NCBI GenBank assembly: GCA_016748015.1
Contig: JAAOMT010000134.1
Coordinates: forward strand, 1,309,726 to 1,373,725
Reading direction: 5' to 3'
Length of the DNA: 64,000 nt
Source of the DNA: Geosiphon pyriformis
Lineage: Eukaryota > Glomeromycota > Glomeromycetes > Archaeosporales > Geosiphonaceae
The translations under genes were made by a program, and so were the position numbers. A model generated the notes under the pieces. It was not told where the DNA came from and did no database searches. It worked only from the letters and a program-made list of their open reading frames with translations. Positions 1 through 11,151 of this stretch are shown here, piece by piece (position 1 is the stretch's first letter; the number at the start of each line of letters is the position of its first letter).

Positions 1-383
1 GCATTCACATACCTTATCTTTTCCCTTTCTTGATTTGTATTTGTTAGAATTAGTCTGAGAAGCAATTGGCTTGCTCTTGTAATTTATTGAATAAAGAAAC
101 AATTGAAAAGTACAATGATACCTGTTATTGATTCTAAGAATTGCCAAGTTGAGACATAGAATAATAGCAGTGGTGTTATCTTGTTGACAATCATGGACTA
201 TTCCTCTACCTTCAGATTTAAGAAAAGATTAGTGACTGTGATTTTTATGAGACTGATCACGCACATTGAATTCCTACTTATTCAATTTGCTTCCTTATTG
301 TAATTTCTTCTTTGTTTATTTCCATCACCATACAATACTGTTCTCCCTTGCTATCCATTAGCTTGTTACACCAACCCGTAACA
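1..383 (+). mobile_element. 3' part of an F-like LTR
   Basis: The segment matches the R-U5 half of the F-family LTR at 10,397-11,145. Both have a stretch around ttattgaataaa, a block ending in ctaccttcagatt, then atgagactgat, and a terminal run through cttgttac to cccgtaaca or cctgtaaca. The LTR ends at the aca of cccgtaaca (383), and its 5' half lies outside the window. What follows is LINE-C ORF1 sequence rather than a primer binding site, so this is a solo LTR or a broken end. It has no coding content. Confidence 0.7.
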
Positions 384-394
384 ATAAAATTGAA

Positions 395-1560
395 TCTTTT
401 TTGATGGTTACAGATGGCATTACCAACCAGATGGCTGGTCAAAGAAAAGTCCTGGTAAGAAATATCCCTTTAGGCATCTTAGACAGAGAAGTGGGAGCTG
501 CCATGAAAGAATTTGGTGAGATAAAAAAAGTCCAAATCAAAGTGGCTGGGAAATAGCAATCAGCAGTGGTTAAATATAACAACCAAGAAGAGGCAGCCAG
601 AGCTGTAAACCAATAGTCAACCATGATCAAAAAAGATGCAGTCAGAATCTACCCAATAATTAGAACCCAAAAGATTATTGAGCAGAGAAAAACCTGGAAA
701 GCTAAACTAGTAGAGTTACCACAAAATTGTACTGCTCACTACTTGAGTATCACTCTGGATTAGATCAAAGCCTGATCTTGCTTCATCCCAAGGACTAGCA
801 AGAATTACACAAGGATGAGCTATGCTTACATAGGATTTGACAGTAAAGCTAGTTGCAACAGTACTACCAAAAAGTCTTTAGTAATTGGAGACACACTGGT
901 TCACTGGATGTCTACTGATGCCAAAGAGTGCCACTTTTGTTACCAGATAGGGCATTTGGTCTCCAAATGTCCAACTCTACATAAAAAAAAAGAGGGAGAT
1001 ATCAAAAGAGTTATCAACAATATTAGATTGGCAAAGCTATATGTTAAGAAGAATGTTCCAGAGGAAACTATTAAGGCTTTTGGTAGAAGATCATATGCTG
1101 AAATGGCTGTACTCAGATTGTCCCAGAATTCAAACAACACAAATCTAAACAGATCTCAAAGATCTGGTTCACAAGTAAACAATAGAGAAAACCAATCCAA
1201 AAAAAAAATCAACCAATCATAGAAGACTGAAATTAATGAGTTGAGACAGCAGGTTGATAAAATAGCCAAATTGCTGAGTGCAGTAGCTGTCAAACTTGGA
1301 GTAACAGTAGAAAAAAAAAAGATGTAATAGTTACTTAACAGCAAAGTCACATTTTAGAGGAAAAAAAAAAGGTGGAAAATAGAATACTAAGTCAGAGTAT
1401 TACATTTAAGTCTAATTTGGCAGGGAAAAAAGAGACATACAATCCAGAAATGGAAATCAAAGAAATTAAAAAAACATTGGAACCTATTATGAAGTTACTG
1501 AAGCAAGTGAAAAAACAGAGTAGCTAAAACAGTATTACTGCTGGAGAACTTAAATCTATG
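395..1560 (+). pseudogene. LINE-C ORF1 (RRM + CCHC RNA-binding protein), broken
   Basis: Reading through stops gives an RRM-like domain at about 436-650 (LVRNIPLG as strand 1, later SAVVKYNNQEEAA, then KKDAVRIYP). It is followed by a zinc knuckle of the form CX2CX4HX4C at 929-970 and a Lys/Gln-rich tail with coiled-coil character. This is the usual make-up of ORF1 in fungal non-LTR retrotransposons, which bind element RNA and form particles. At least five TAG/TAA stops interrupt the frame; two fall where the related A-family protein has Trp or Gln. The ATG at 815 is only an internal methionine after the last upstream stop. Not functional. Confidence 0.8.
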
Positions 1561-1621
1561 GAAACAGATAGTGTGTAGCTCATCTAATTCCAAAATAAAA
1601 CAGAACTACTCCAATAACAAT

Positions 1622-2046
1622 ACTTAGAAAATTGGTACTATTAATGTTAGAAGTCTTAATAATCCTGGTAAAACTGAAGAGGTATTACAATGGAGTATTG
1701 AAAATCAATTTGACTTTGTAATTATTACAGAAACTAAACTGACTTCACTTAAAGAAAAGAGTGTATTTTTTGGCTCTGATGAATATCATGCCTTTTGGGA
1801 GTCAAGTGCTGAGAAACAAATGGAAATTGGGATTGGTATATTGGTCAAAAAATGCTGGATGCACCATATAGAAACAATTAGGGGATATTATAAGAGGCTG
1901 CTACATCTGATATTAAAATTTAGAGATAGAATTAGTGTATATATAGTTGGATTGTACATGTCTGCTTCCAAATTGCCTACTGAGAAAGCAGTAGCTAAAG
2001 AAATCAGAAAACTTTTGGGGAACATTGTGCAAAACAAGGAGATAAT
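1622..2046 (+). pseudogene. LINE-C endonuclease, N-terminal half
   Basis: Translation shows an APE-type endonuclease start: a strand with INVRSL carrying the metal-site Asn, then VIITETKL carrying the catalytic Glu, and later VYIVGLYMSAS. In non-LTR retrotransposons this enzyme nicks the target DNA to prime reverse transcription. The frame stops at 2,054 because a 7.2 kb block is inserted after codon 'NKEI'. The C-terminal half of the same domain resumes at 9,222. No RT from this copy is visible in the window. Confidence 0.85.
2031..2046 (+). repeat. Target-site duplication, left copy
   Basis: The 16-base sequence aaaacaaggagataat recurs at 9,222-9,237 as aaaacaaggaaataat, one mismatch. The two copies flank the family-A block, and the right copy sits directly after a poly(A) run, as expected for target-primed insertion. 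Removing 2,047-9,237 restores a continuous endonuclease frame. Confidence 0.85.
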
Positions 2047-2083
2047 TAAATACTGACAAGCTCATGACTATTCTTAACCAAAA

Positions 2084-2450
2084 CTCTTTCTCTCCTAAAT
2101 TTCATGACTATGACTAGAGCTAAGAGTAAAAAAGTTGCAAACAGTACTTTTCCTATAATAACTAATAAAGTTTCAACATAAAAGGGTCTTTTTGTTATTA
2201 AAGCAACTAAACAAAATGTTCTGGCTACATTTCCTTTAAAAAATATTAGTGAAAAGCTGCCTTTAGCAGCTTCTGGTTCATTTTTTTATCTTTGGCTGGT
2301 GGTTTTTTTTCAGTCAAAGTTCCTTTCAAAAGATACATTCAGGTTAGTCTTAGTATTGTCTCTACTACTTCTAAGAGCCCAAAAATTTTTAATAACAGAC
2401 CAGTTAACAAGCTGGTCTTTTCCACTTTTACAACTCTCACTATAACTACT
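2084..2450 (+). pseudogene. Family-A copy A1, ORF1 N-terminal part
   Basis: An ATG at 2,104 opens a Lys-rich then Ser/Thr-rich segment (reading MTMTRAKSKKVANSTF) that matches the start of copies A2 and A3 on the other strand. Stops and frameshifts are present. The copy is cut at 2,450 by A2, which inserted with a 13-bp duplication, and resumes at 4,835. Confidence 0.75.
2438..2450 (+). repeat. 13-bp target-site duplication of copy A2 (left)
   Basis: cactataactact occurs here and again, without mismatch, at 4,835-4,847, bracketing copy A2. A run of 17 T follows at 2,451-2,467: the poly(A) tail of the minus-strand element. Duplication plus tail identify A2 as a target-primed retrotransposon insertion. 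Confidence 0.9.
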
Positions 2451-4834
2451 TTTTTTTTTTTTTTTTTGTTAACATATAGCCACACCAGTCATTTATTAAT
2501 TATGTTCACAGTAATATAACTCTTTCATAAAGCCAGCTTACCCAATAATACAAAATCACAAGATGCAACTAACTACAAGCAGAAAGCCCTAACTACACAC
2601 TAGTACTATCTTTGCTACTTAATGTATCAAACATATCTAATTCATACATCTTATCCATAATGCTCACAAGCTTATAACTATTCTTAACCATACTGTTTAT
2701 TTACTTAGCAGTCTAATCAGGACTGGATTTAATACTGGAAGACTGATCTTTCCAAAGATACATTATAACATCAAAGATGTCATCATAGACTGAAAAATTT
2801 TTATTATTATTGTTATTATTATCAACTATGTTATTATCATCAAATGCATCCTTCAAGCAGGCCTGCTCACATTTTTTCTCAAAGTATGTTATTTTTTTCT
2901 GCATCATGGAAGCAACAGCAGCCAAGTCTTTATTTTGGTTAGCCAACTCAGCCACACATTCCTTAACTGATGCATCCACAGCAGGTGAAGTAAACAGCAA
3001 TTTGGTAACCAACACAACCAAAATACCAACAGGTTCAACCAAGAATTTTATCAACACAGACAGTTCACTAAGGTAAGATTCCAGAGAAGCCAACCTAGAT
3101 TTAACAGCAATATTAAAAGCAGAAAAAACAACAGGCAAAATAGGTGTTGTAGTTTTGGAGGGATCACCAAGATCCAAGTTCATATCAGCAGTAGCAGTAA
3201 CAGGAGGAATCACAAAGACAGCAGCTTTGGCATAAGATTTTGATTCAGCAAATAAAGGTTTGAAAACTCTGGGGCCACCAAAAGTGTTGGAAGATAGTTT
3301 GGGTAAGAAAAAAGATGACCTCTTGTAGTTCACAGCCAAATGAGTCAGGTCTTAACACCTATAGCAGTGGCAACATCCAGGAGTTTCTCACCAGATGTGA
3401 CAACCATGCAAGGTACATTGGTAAGATTCAGGGAAGCAAAGAATAAAACATGTATGGCCACCAACTTGGGAGACCAAATCACTTATTTCAAAGGCTGTAC
3501 AGCCAAATAGAAGATTAACCAACTTAGTTTTAAAGTGTCTCTTGAAGAAATAACATTATTTTGGTTGACAACAGGAAAAATCTTAACACTGTCTTTTCTA
3601 ATTAGCACAGACCAGTAAGTAAGAGCAGCAGCAGCAGAAGAAGTGTCTTTAAAATAAATCACAGCATATTGCCATAAGCCAGCAGGCTTCAACTTGATAG
3701 AAATAACAACACCAAAAATGCCAAGAGCAGATTTGATATCATCAGAGGAGGTACCTAAAGGTACATTATGAAGTGCAACTAACAAAGAAGAGGAAGAAAC
3801 AGAGGTCACACCAGAAAACCATGCAATCTTAAGAGTAGTCAAAAAAATTTTATCACCAATGGCCACTTTGGTGGCACCATTTAGACTCTCCTGAGATGCA
3901 AATTCCACACAAAACAACTTGACAGCATCTTGTAAAACAGACTTAAGTCCAATACAACTAGGCAGCAACTAAAACAAGAAACTGAGCAAGGCCATCTTGA
4001 TCTTAAATGTAGCACCAAGTACAAGATTGAAGGCCACCCAACCAGAGAACTTTTGATGACCATTTACATTCTCTCAAGCACTACCATTAGCAGCACCAGA
4101 AATTAGGGAAGGAGCAGTTGATTCCATTTCCATTTGATCAGCCCAATCTTTAAAATCATCTGAAATAATAGGCTGTTTTGCTACTGGGATTGGTGATAAT
4201 CTGCTAAAGAGTACTACATCAAGCAATACAGCCAGTGGTTGATCTTGGCCCATCTTGGGAGATATGCTGCTGCTGTTGTTATCCATATTAAGAAGAGAGC
4301 TGGCTGCTGTTGTGGAGATCTTACCAAAAATTTCATCTGGAACTACAAAGGGGTTTGGTATAACCATAGTAGTTGTAACTGCCTGCTGCTGTTTTTTGGA
4401 ATTTTTTGCTTTTACAGCCATTTGTAAAGCAGTAGAAGTAGTAGTAATAGTGAAAGTGGTGAGAACAGAAAAAACCAGCTTGTTAACTAGTCTGTTATTA
4501 AAAATTTTTGGGTTCTTAAAAGTAATAAAGACAATATTGGGACTAACTTGAGTGTGTTTTTTGGAAGGAACTTTGACTGGAGAAGAACTACCAGCCAAAG
4601 ATGAAGAAAATAAACCAAAAGCCATTAAAGACAGTTTCTCACTAATATTTTTTAAAAGAAATGTAACCAGAATGTTTTGTCTAGCTGCTTCAATAACTGA
4701 GAAACCCTCTTGTGTTGAAACTTTATTAGTTACAATAGGAAAAGTAACATTTACAATTTTTTTACTCTTAGCTTTAGTCATGAACATAAAATTTAGGAGA
4801 GAAAAAGTTTTTTTTTCCTCATAATCTTTTTTTC
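2451..4834 (-). mobile_element. Family-A copy A2: ORF1-only ('half-LINE') retroelement
   Basis: This is the most complete family-A copy: about 2.38 kb between a perfect 13-bp duplication, with a 5' leader, one broken ORF (4,787 to 2,713), a short 3' UTR and a poly(A) tail (T run 2,451-2,467). No reverse transcriptase or endonuclease lies between the ORF and the tail, and copy A1 has the same layout, so absence of ORF2 is a family trait rather than damage to one copy. Movement would need enzymes from another LINE. The closest analogy is the mammalian HAL1 group, which keeps only L1 ORF1. Confidence 0.85.
2713..4787 (-). pseudogene. Family-A ORF1 protein (RRM, CCHC, coiled coil), copy A2
   Basis: The reading starts at ATG 4,787 (MFMTKAKSKK) with a Ser/Thr- and Gln-rich N-terminal region. 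An RRM-like domain follows at about 3,780-3,570 (VALHNVPLGTSSDDIKSAL, then GLWQYAVIYFKD, then KDSVKIFPV). A degraded zinc-knuckle segment lies at about 3,400-3,340. The last part is a Leu-rich coiled coil with KECVAELANQNKDLAAVASM and an Asn run, ending in KSSPD at 2,716. At least two frame breaks (about 3,980-4,075 and 3,340-3,480) make it a pseudogene. The RRM is clearly related to that of LINE-C and LINE-B. Confidence 0.8.
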
Positions 4835-5025
4835 CACTATAACTACTACTATTGCTGCTTCACAAATGGCCATAAAAGCAAAAAATTCCAAAAAACAGCA
4901 GCAGACAGTCACAACTGCTATGGTCATACCAAACTCCTTTGTGATTCCAGATGAGATCTTGGGTAAGATCTCTACAGCAGCAGCCAGTCCCCTTTCTGAT
5001 ATGGATGGCAACAGCAGCAGCACAT
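4835..5025 (+). pseudogene. Family-A copy A1, middle part
   Basis: A1 resumes after A2 at the second copy of the duplication. It reads MAIKAKNSKKQQQTVTTAM onward, the segment found in A2 at about 4,420 and in A3 at about 8,755 on the minus strand. It is cut at 5,025 by a solo LTR. Confidence 0.8.
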
Positions 5026-5939
5026 TGTTACTCATAGAATATAGAAATTAAATATTAGTACATAAATTAGCCAATCAGAATAAACATAGTAAATGTGGAA
5101 TTCCAGAATTCCTCTCAGAGGAATTGCAGGATTCCAGGAATTTCAAGATTCTCATATGAGGAATTGCAGGATTCTAGAATTCCAGAATTCTTCTCAAAGG
5201 AATTGCAGAATTCCAGGAATTCCAGGATTCCTGGTGTAAAGAATTGAGGAATTGAGGAATTTCAATTATGTATATATAGCAGTAGTATCAGAAGCTAGAA
5301 AAAAAAAAAAAATTAGGCAGTCAATTAGGCTTAAAGTTAAAAAGACTGAGAGTCAGTAAGACTCTCAGAGTTAATTAGACTTGTAGGTCATAATTATTAA
5401 ATATCCTTCCTTCAAAAGATAGAATACTATAACTTGAAGTGAAATCACTCCCATATTAATATTATTATCCACTATTTAACCTGCTGGCACAATAGCTCTT
5501 GATCATGGCTATTAACAGGACACTTATTTCTTATTTTATTTTCTTTATTTCTTTATTTTCTTTTATTTTTCTTTATTTTATTTTCTTTTGTTGTTTACTA
5601 ATTGATTAAAAAGATTAAGCGCTGAGTTATTAACATCAAGAATAGCCTGGTAAAAGATCCAGAAATAAGGGTAGAATTATATATATTAACAGATAGCTTA
5701 CCAGAAAGGCACGACTGCCAGAATAAATCTAGCCACCAAGCTGAGAAAGAAATTGGACATAATTGCGACTCCAAGAAAACTACTACCATCACCACTGAAT
5801 CTCTGTCCATTATACAAAGAACTCAACTAAAACCTTTAGATAACAATACCTTCAGATATTACCAACAACATTATATCAATTGAGCACCAAGTTACAGGTT
5901 TGTTATTTGATTTGAGACCCCAAATAATCACCTGTAACA
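5026..5939 (+). mobile_element. Solo LTR, E family, inserted in copy A1
   Basis: The 914-bp LTR begins TGTTACTCATAG and ends CCTGTAACA, giving inverted termini TGTTAC/GTAACA. It is flanked by the 4-bp duplication acat (5,022-5,025 and 5,940-5,943). A1 ORF1 is continuous on either side. It matches the LTRs at 51,002-51,846 and 61,122-61,983 in inverse orientation. U3 holds a GAATTC-rich repeat array (about 5,097-5,262) ahead of a TATA box (tatgtatatata, near 5,266). No internal region remains, so the element was lost by LTR-LTR recombination. Confidence 0.92.
5097..5262 (+). repeat. U3 palindromic array, GAATTC type
   Basis: Imperfect units of about 25-35 bases repeat the words ggaattcc, ggattcc and gaattgcagg, alternately in both orientations, so most of the stretch can pair with itself. 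It ends just before tatgtatatatagcagtag, the presumed TATA region. The same module is seen in the E LTRs near 18,395, 36,745, 51,612 and 61,730. Confidence 0.8.
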
Positions 5940-5943
5940 ACAT

Positions 5944-7799
5944 CTTCCAAGATAGGCCAAGATCAACTACTGGCTGTATTGTCTGATGTGGTACTCTCCA
6001 GCAGATCATTGCCAATTCTAGAAGCAAAACAGGCCATTATTTCAGATAATTTCAAAGATTGGACTGATTAAATGGAAATAAATTAACTGTTCCTTTTCCA
6101 GTTTCTGATGCTGCTGATGGTAGTGCTTGGAAAAATGTAAATAATCATTAAAAGTTCTCTGGTTGGGTGGCCTCCAATCTTGTACTTGGTGCTACATTTA
6201 AGATCAAGATGGCTTTGCTCAGTTTCTTGTTTTAGTTGCTGCCTGGTTGTATTGGGCTTAAGTCTGTTTCACGAGATGCTGTCAAGTTGTTCTATGTAGA
6301 ATTTGCATCTTAGGAGAGTCTAAATGGTGCCATCAAAGTGGCCATTAGTGATAAAGTTTTTTTGACCACTCTTAAAATTGTATGGTCTTTGTTTTTTCCC
6401 TTCCTTTGTCAGTTGCACTTTGTAATATATCTTTAGGTATCTCCTCTGATAACATCAAATCTGCTCTTGGCATTTTGGTGTTGTTACTTCTGTCAAGTTA
6501 AAGCCTGCTGGCTTATGGCAATATGCTGTAGTTTATTTCAAAAACACATTTTCTGCTGCTGCTGCTCTTACTCACTAGTCTGTGCTAGTTAGAAAAGACA
6601 GTGTTAGGATTTTTTTTGTTGTCAACCAAAATAATGTTATTTCTTCAAGAGACACTTTTAAAACTAAGTTGGTTAATCTTTTATTTGGCTGTACAGCCTT
6701 TAAAATAAGTGATTTGGTCTCCCAAGTTGGTGGCTGTACATGTTTCATTCTTCACTCCCCTGAATCTTACCAATGTCAATGCTTTGCTGTGGTTATCTTT
6801 AATTCTTTGGAATCTTTGAATGCTGCTGTGTCAAAAACTGATATTTTGCATAGTTGCCACATCTGGTGGAAAACTCCTGGATGTTGCTGCTGCTATAGGT
6901 GTCAAAACCTAACTCATTTGGCTGTGGATTGCAAGAGGTCACTTCTTCTTCTACCCAAACTATCTTCCAACACTTCTGGTGGCTCCAGAGTTTTCAAACC
7001 TTTATTTGCTGGATCAATATCTTATGCCAAAGCTGCTGTCTTTGTGGTTTTTCCTGTTGTTGCTGCTGCTGATATGAACTTGGATTTTGGTGGTTCCCCC
7101 AAAACTACAACACCTATGTTGCTTGTTGTTTCTTCTGCTTTTAATATTGCTGTTGAATCTAGGTTGGCTTTTCTGAAATCCCACCTTAATAAACTGTCTG
7201 TGTTAATAAAATCCTTGGTTAAACTTGTTGGTGCTCTGGTTGTGTTAGTTACCAAATTACTGTCTACTCCGCCTGCCATGAATCCATCAGTTAAAGAATG
7301 TATGGCTGGGTTGACTAAGCAAAATAAAGACTTGGCTGTTGTTGCTTCCATAATGCAGAAAAGAATAACACATCTTGAGAAAAAATGTGAGCAGACCTGC
7401 TTAGAGAATGCAACTGATAATAATAACATGGTTGATAATAATAATGATGATGATAAAGATTTTTCAGTTTATGATAACACCTTTGATGTATCTTTGAGAA
7501 AATCAGTCTTCTAATATCAAATCCAATTCTGATCAGACTGCTAAGTAGATGGGCAGTATGGTTAAGAATAGTCATAAGTTTATGAGTATTATAAGTAAGA
7601 TGTATGAATTAGATATATTTGATACATTAAGTAGCAAAGATAGTACTAGCATATAGTTAGAGCTTTCTGCTTGTGGTTAGCCACATCTTGTGATTTTGTA
7701 TTATTGGGTGAACTGGCTTTATGAAAGCATTACATTACTGTGAACATAACTAATAAATGACTGGTATGGCTACACATTAACAAAAAAAACAAACAAACA
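5944..7799 (+). pseudogene. Family-A copy A1, C-terminal part and 3' tail
   Basis: The segment carries the RRM (about 6,400-6,620, with GLWQYAVVYFKN), a clean zinc knuckle CX2CX4HX4C at 6,891-6,932 (CYRC, then H, then VDC), and a coiled-coil region up to the stop near 7,512. The longest open stretch is 6,582-7,514. The 3' UTR includes gtgaacataactaataaatg and ends in an A-rich run at about 7,780-7,799. Several stops and small deletions lie between 6,060 and 6,580. Same family as A2 on the opposite strand. Confidence 0.8.
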
Positions 7800-9150
7800 T
7801 GTATAGCCACCAACTTGGGAAACCAAATCACATCTCAAAAGCAATACAGCCAAAGAAAAAATTAACTAACTTAGCCTTAAAAGGATCTTTTGAAGAAATA
7901 ACATCATTTTGGTTAATAACAGAAAGAATTCTAACACTGTTTTTTCTAAACAGCATAGACCAGTAAGTAAAAATGGCAGCAGCAAAAGAAGTATTTTTGA
8001 AATGAACTACAGCATATTGCCATAAACCAGCAGGCTTTAACTTAACAGAAGTGACAACACCAAAAATGCCAAGAGCAAATTGGATGTCATCAGAAGAGAT
8101 ACCCAAAGATATATCACAAAGTGCAACTGACAAAGGAGGGGAAGAAACAGAGGCCACATCAGAAGATGTTGCAATCTTAAAAGTGGTTAGAAAAACTTCA
8201 TCACCAATGGCCACTTTGGTGGCACCATTCAGATTTTTTTGTGATGCAAATTCCACACAGAACAACTTAATGGCATCTCTTAAAATAGACTTAAGCCCAA
8301 TACAACCAGGCAGCAACTGAAACAAAGAACTAAGCAGGGTCATTTTGATCTTAAATGTAGTACCAAATACTAGATTGGAGGCCATTCAACCAAAGTATCT
8401 TTGATGACCATTCACATTCTTCTAAGCACTACTATCAGCAGCACTAAAAACTAAGGAAGAAACAGTTGATTCCATTTCTATCTTATTAGTTTAATCTTTA
8501 AGATTATCTGAAATAATAGACTGTTTTGCTTCTGAGATTGGCAATAATCTGTTAAAGATTATTATATCAGGCAACTTAGCCAGTGGTTGATCTTGGCCTA
8601 TCTTGTGAGATGTGCCACTGCTGTTGCCATCTATATTAAGAAGAGAACTGGCTGCTGCTGTGGAGATCTTACCCAAGATTTCATCTGGAACCACAAAGAA
8701 CCATAATAGTTGTGACTGTTTGCTGCTGTTTTTTGGAATTTTTTGCTTTTGTGGTCATTTGTAAAGCAATAGTAGTAGTAATAGTAGTGGAAGTAATGAG
8801 AGTGGGAAAGACCAGCTTGTTAACTGGTCTGTTATTAAAAATTTTTGGGCTCTTAGAAGTAGTAAAGACAACATTGGGATTAACCCAAGTGTGTCTTTTG
8901 AAAAGAACTTTGACTGGAGAAAAACCACTAGCCAAAAGTAAAGAAAATGAACCAAAAGTCACTAAAGACAGCTTTTCACTAATATTTTTTAAATAAAATA
9001 TTACCAGAACATTTTGTCTAGCTGCTTCAATAACAAAGAGACTCTCTTGTGTTAAAACTTTATTAGTTACTATAAAAAAAGTACTGTTTGCAACTTTTTT
9101 ACTTTTAGCTTCAGTTGTAGTCATAAAAATCAAGAGAAAAAGAGTTTTTT
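7800..9150 (-). pseudogene. Family-A copy A3, 5' half only
   Basis: Reading leftward from about 9,150 there is the family-A leader, then MTTTEAKSKKVANSTF (about 9,127), the Gln-rich segment (about 8,755), and the RRM (about 8,130-7,920: VALCDISLGISSDDIQFAL, GLWQYAVVHFKN). The copy stops at 7,800, the point equivalent to just after the RRM, where it abuts the A-rich tail of A1. Zinc knuckle, coiled coil and 3' end are missing. Stops near 8,400-8,490 break the frame. Confidence 0.75.
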
Positions 9151-9221
9151 TTATTATAAGCACCACAATCTTATGGATATAAACTAATAAATGTCTAGCA
9201 TGGTTACATATTAACAAAAAA

Positions 9222-9880
9222 AAAACAAGGAAATAATCATAGTTGCAAACAATTTGAATAAAGATCTGATATTCAAATTAATTAAAGAAACATTTGCTAC
9301 AAACAAAGTCAAAACTTGTTCCATTATTACAATATTACAACATATGAACTTAATAGATACACATAGAATATATACAACAAACAATCCAAAAAAGACATGG
9401 GCATCAAATGGAGTACAAAAAAGATTAGACTATGTGTTTACTGATACAATTATAGCTTCAATAGTCACAAATATTGGGGTAATTGAGATTAATAAATTAT
9501 TTAGCACTGATCACAAAGCTGTAGTAACAATTATCCAATTTGACAGAATCTTGGCAAACACTAAAAAATCTAAATCTGAAAGAAAAAAGAGTAGCACAAC
9601 TATGATTGATGTTAAAAAAGCATCTGGAATTCAATGAGAGATCTATACAAAAAAAACTGATTAATTAACAGATGAAGCACAAAGAAAATCAGTAGATAAC
9701 AACAATAATGATCTAAACCAGATGTAACTTACAATTAAGGAGACTGTGCTACAAGCTATTAACTGCTTACTAAAAAGGAAAGTGGAAGTCCAATCTGTAC
9801 ACACAAAGAAAAAATGCATGGATCACAAGTTTGTAAAGATTGTTACTGATATATTCAAACAAATAAAAGTAAACAATGCA
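9222..9880 (+). pseudogene. LINE-C endonuclease C-terminal half and linker
   Basis: The frame interrupted at 2,046 resumes here. Diagnostic elements of the APE fold are the segment KTWASNGVQKRLDYVFTD and the final STDHKAVV (catalytic His, about 9,505-9,530). A linker follows (IKETVLQAINCLLKRK), of the type found between endonuclease and RT in LINEs, with TAA/TGA stops. At about 9,860-9,890 the sequence changes to the 3' region of an E-family LTR element; the exact joint is not clear. The RT of this LINE is absent. Confidence 0.8.
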
Positions 9881-10396
9881 AAAAACACCATTAACAAGAT
9901 AATAACAAAAGTAAAGTTGCCAATAAAAATACCAGAAACAGCTGTAATATACCAAGAATTAACAAAAAAAACTTGGAATTGGTAGATACAACAATTTCCA
10001 AGAAACTTTTGTTATTATTACTTGGAACAAAACCTAAATATTCAGAACTTATATATTGATAAAACAAAATGGTTATTCAACACAACAATATTACAACAAC
10101 TAGAACAATTTGTGGAAAAAAATAATCTGTTTACATAAGCATGAGCTATATATTAACTTTTAAGATTGACCAACAATATTACTTAATCTCATAATAGATA
10201 CAATTACTATTAACCAATTAGGTAAAATGATTAATGCCCAATTTGAAAAATTACAGATCAAAATAACCCAAGTAGTTCTTGAAAAAAAAGTTCAAAAGTT
10301 AATTAAAGATGGAGAGTTAAAAGATATAAAAGATCTTGATAGAACTCAATATTAAAAGAAAAAGATAATGTTATTTATAGAATATAGAAATTATAT
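9881..10396 (+). mobile_element. E-family element 3' end plus first 30 bases of its LTR
   Basis: The translation contains KTWNW, IQQFP, CYYYLEQNLNIQNLYIDKTK and a final ...TQY stop followed by aaaagaaaaagataa. This matches the post-integrase tail of the E element at about 52,300-51,847 on the other strand. A purine-rich tract then leads to tgttatttatagaatatag (about 10,367), the start of an E-type LTR. After 30 bases that LTR is cut by the F-family LTR at 10,397. Multiple stops; a relic. Confidence 0.75.
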
Positions 10397-11145
10397 TGTT
10401 ATGGTTGAAACTTATACTTCTTATTAATTATCACATGTATTAGCCATTGATGTTATATAAATTAGCCACACTATTTTTAGATAGTGATCATTGATCTGAT
10501 CAATGACCTAACCATTAATCTGATTATTGACCTAATTATTGACCTGATTAATGATCTGATCATTAACCTGACCATTGACCTAATTATTAACCTAATTGTT
10601 GACCTGATTATTGACCACTTTTGACAGCTATATATGTGATAAATCTCTTAGCTGTAGAAAAGCATGTTCAAAATAATCAAGAATAAATAAAATAACAACT
10701 TTCATCTCAATCATTCTCTTATCACTAATTTCCTTTTCTCTATTTTCAAGTATCCAAATATCTTGGGATAAAAGATTACTTGTTGGTATTTATCTACCTT
10801 ATTTCTGAAATGTATAAATATAGCATTTGAAGATTATTGAATAAAACGTGACTAAAGAGCACATCTGATACTTGATATTAAATTCTAAGAGTGCTGATGT
10901 AAGACATAGAATTATACCAAGTGTGATCATTTGTTAACAGTACAGACTATCTTTCTACCTTCAGATTCCCCAGTTACTTTTTGAAAAGAATAGTAACTGA
11001 AATATTTTATGAGACTGATTTCGCACATTAAATCCATACTTATTCAATTCATTCTTTGAAGTTGAATTCTCTTTAATTAAATTTTATCACTTTACAATCC
11101 TGTTCTCCTTTGTTATCTATTAACTTGTTACTTCAACCTGTAACA
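10397..11145 (+). repeat. F-family 5' LTR
   Basis: The LTR starts TGTTATGGTTGAAAC and ends CAACCTGTAACA (749 bp). U3 contains about ten tandem copies of a 12-13 base unit resembling attgacctgatta (about 10,485-10,618), followed by a TATA-like ctatatatgtg at about 10,630. The minus-strand F copy has the same array at about 48,830-48,930. Confidence 0.85.
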
Positions 11146-11151
11146 TAAAAG

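Larger units (their letters stand above)
2047..9221 (+). mobile_element. Nested block of family-A elements inserted in LINE-C
   Basis: The block contains at least four pieces of one element family. A short inverted 3'-UTR scrap lies at about 2,052-2,083. Copy A1 (+) starts near 2,084 and ends in an A-rich tail at 7,799, split by A2 and by a solo LTR. Copy A2 (-) fills 2,451-4,834. Copy A3 (-) runs from about 9,150 down to 7,800 and lacks its 3' half. A family-A 3' tail (+) at about 9,151-9,221 ends in poly(A) beside the right target duplication. The small inverted left end plus sense 3' tail would fit a 5'-inverted (twin-primed) first insertion that later copies entered; the order of the inner events is inference. 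Confidence 0.75.

Noticed and set aside
4866-5051. Short gene MAIKAKNSKKQQQ
   Set aside because: It is the middle of family-A ORF1 between two later insertions, ending artificially in the LTR.
10485-10618. Telomere or satellite array
   Set aside because: It is short, limited to the U3 of F LTRs and found at the same place in the other F copy.
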